In this document: piece after piece, positions 61,939 to 64,000 of the stretch
Position numbering within the stretch: position 1 is the first letter of the stretch
Layout of the letters: each line of letters opens with the position of its first letter
From: Symbiotaphrina buchneri
Lineage: Eukaryota > Ascomycota > Symbiotaphrinales > Symbiotaphrinaceae
Direction: 5' to 3'
NCBI GenBank assembly: GCA_001599915.1
Contig: BCIG01000036.1
Span: 1 to 64,000 of the forward strand
DNA length: 64,000 nt
Translations under genes and position numbers: made by a program
Notes under the pieces: model-generated
The model's input: the letters and a program-made list of their open reading frames with translations, nothing else
The model's database searches: none
What the model was told of the DNA's origin: nothing

Positions 61939-63811
61939 CTACAGTGTCGATATAGCCATCGTAACCAACGTCCCCAACTCATCCATCCCCGCAAACCACT
62001 CGCTCAAAACCTGCATTCCCTCCACCGCCGTCCGCTCCCCTTCCCCCTCCGCATCCGGCACCAGATCGCAATACGTCGGAACCCTCTTCTCTCCTCGTCC
62101 ATCGCCGCCGCCACCACCGTCCATATACTGTAAGCGATACTCCCCCTCCCCACGTCGCCTGCTCGGACGCTTGCCATGACGCTTTGTTGCAAGGTAAAGG
62201 CAGGTCCGCGAACCCGCCGCATTGTGGCAGGCCGGGGGTGTGCTCGATGTTGAACATGTGGACGATGATGACGAGGACGATTGCGGTACTGTGAATGGAG
62301 AGCGATAGAGATGGGTTAGTGAGGTTTTGGGATGATGGATGATGGTTTATTTATGGCGAGGAGGAAGGAGGTTACCGTCGCCGAGATTCTGCAAGCGCCC
62401 ATTCTTCCCATGTCGGCACGCGGTCCTGCTGCACTTCTTCGTTCCAGATCCAGCCTGTGGGACGAAGCTTTTCAGCTATTCCCCGGGTGTCAGACGTGTT
62501 ATCCTCTTATCACCTCACATGATGTTGGAAACGACGAACTCTGGTCGTGGCGAGCATCGGCAGAATGATGTGCCCGTCTCGAACATAATCCACATTGTCG
62601 TCCAAGAGACCTAAGATGACGTAGATCGCCATGGCTTGGATTGCGGCAATGAGCGTCCAGGAGTCGTAGTAGCGATACTGTGAGGTGTGTTAATCCAGCA
62701 GGAGGAAGATCCGGGAGAGGGAACTGACTGTGTTTTCAATCGCTGCGACTCCGCTTGAATCGTCCTCCAAATGAACGCCAAATTCCCCGGCGACCGGGCT
62801 ATATACATCCTCATAATACTACTACAGATCGCCAATGGCTCGGACAACACCTCACTCCCGTCCTCCCTATTCTTAAGCTCTTCTAAGCACCGCGGCTGTC
62901 GCGATCTAGGATGTATGAAAGGCGGAAGTCGTCCCTCACTGCGGCCCAACATCCCAGGATAACTCTGCAAAATACTCATACAATACGCGCGGCCCAGAGC
63001 GGGGCCATTAGACCCTACGACGAAATCTCGTCTCTGTAATAGGGCGCGCATGTCCAGCGCGGGCGTGGCGTCGATGACGTAGAAACTTCCGGACACGACG
63101 CGGTCTTTGAAATGGTCGATTTGTGGTAGGAGAAAGGCGTCGAAGGGGCAGGTCCAGGCGCTGGAGTTGGAGTCGGAGGAGAAGAGGTCGAGGATTGCCT
63201 GCTGCGATGGGGTGGATGAGGTGATGGAGGAGGAGCTGGGGTTGGATTGCAGGCTGGATGAGGGGTCGCTGTACGGGAGGTAGTCATGATTATTCGCTCC
63301 GAAGGGGTTCCGCGAGTCGTAGGCGAGATCTCTAGTGTTGTGGTTGGTACTGCTGTCCGATGATGCTTTCCCAGAGAAACCGCCACTCTGGTATGGACCC
63401 GCGTCTACCGGGTGAATGACAGGCACCAGCTCGGCCATTTCACCTCCACGTCCCAGCGTACCGGCGGACCTACTCGCGGCTCGATAAACACACTGCAGGC
63501 CCTTATTCCCGCACCGTGAGCAAGCAGGTACTGCCATATCGCAGCGCGTCTTCGCCTTGACGCACGCGACGCAGGATTTCTGCCGCGGTGGCGCGCCATC
63601 TCGCATCCGTGTCCGGCAGTACCGGACGTGGCGGGCGGTTTGCTTGCCTTGTGTACAGTGTCAGCTTAATCAATGATGGAGCAGGGGATGAATGTGAGTA
63701 TGGGCCAGGGTCGGGGCGAGGGGAGAGATGGGATTTACTGCTTTCGAAAGCCGTGCTGCAGAATGGACACTGCAGCTCGCGCTGCATCATGGGTTGGCTT
63801 TGGGTGTTCAT
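61939..63811 (-). CDS. Transcription factor with C2HC finger and Zn2Cys6 cluster
   Basis: Exon 1 (63811-63739) and exon 2 (from 63647) join in phase to give CPFCSTAFESSKQTARHVRYC, a C-x2-C..H-x3-C finger. Next comes CVACVKAKTRCDMAVPACSRCGNKGLQC, written here as one Zn2Cys6 cluster split for length: first half CVACVKAKTRC, second half CSRCGNKGLQC. The fungal transcription-factor region follows (SILQSYPGMLG, FIWRTIQAESQRL, YYDSWTLIAAIQAMAIYVIL, GWIWNEEVQQ, IVLVIIVHMFN). Nuclear, DNA-binding. Exons beyond 62.7 kb (lower coordinates) are not fully resolved: the donor near 62730 is weak, the splice near 62540 has no clean phase, and the last frame shifts by one base at a G5 run (plus-strand C5 near 62143). 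So the 3' part is either mis-sequenced or damaged. Confidence 0.82.
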
Positions 63812-64000
63812 GACGCACCACCTGGGATATCCAACTTTTCAATATGCAGATTAATGGCAGTAACTGATGGCCTAGAATCAGACTGGGATGATACACGTCG
63901 ACATGAGTGCGCCGGGTCCGGACGTTGATGACAACTTGTGAGGGGCTGAAGGGGCACGGAGTTCCGTGTCGCCTCCCTACTCCGCCCAAGCAACTCCGGA

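Overview
The window is nuclear DNA of a filamentous ascomycete (Pezizomycotina). Most genes carry short introns of 45-150 bp with GT..AG ends and CTAAC/CTGAC-like branch sites. Intergenic gaps are short, and families typical of such fungi are dense: DHA1 and Dal5-type MFS carriers, MATE, Zn2Cys6 factor, HET-like protein, degenerate Hsp70, CE8 pectinesterase, S1/P1 nuclease. I cannot fix the genus. No tRNA, rRNA, CRISPR or clear retroelement was found.

Layout. 0-5.3 kb: tail of a Gly-rich CDS, an amidohydrolase, a 66-aa Cys-rich microprotein and a secreted pectinesterase. 5.7-19.7 kb: HET-like membrane protein, LrgA/LrgB-type membrane protein, MATE carrier, a divergent IlvD/Edd dehydratase and Ldh_2 dehydrogenase pair, an unknown protein and a DHA1 MFS carrier. 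20.7-26.7 kb: an accessory-looking block with an Hsp70-like ATPase divergent from a coiled-coil/membrane P-loop GTPase, then an unknown coiled-coil protein. 27.2-33.2 kb: zinc alcohol dehydrogenase divergent from a 2OG-Fe(II) oxygenase, and a Dal5-type MFS gene with one apparent frameshift. 34.3-42.9 kb: a mucin-like secreted phytase-like protein, the 5' half of a 2OG oxygenase abutting the 3' half of an amidase, a blasticidin-S-deaminase-like cytidine deaminase and an S1/P1 nuclease.

44-51.4 kb is the most unusual region. It holds seven consecutive small plus-strand genes at 0.9-1.35 kb spacing, mostly coiled coil. Four share a C-terminal motif, roughly W-[EK]-x-K-[FY]-x2-A-[VI]-x-[ILV]-x2-x-K-[DV]-[VL]. 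Two of these four carry single-base breaks. I do not recognise the family. Next come two paralogues of a fungal unknown family on the minus strand flanking a plus-strand APH-like kinase (51.6-53.9 kb).

54.9-63.8 kb: quinolinate phosphoribosyltransferase, a LOG-family phosphoribohydrolase, a second Dal5-type MFS carrier with GATA sites upstream, an alpha/beta hydrolase, and a transcription factor with a C2HC finger plus Zn2Cys6 cluster.

Splice sites were read by eye from donor/acceptor, phase and family continuity. Four genes look broken by one base, two or three of them at homopolymers, so sequencing error is a live alternative to true pseudogenes.
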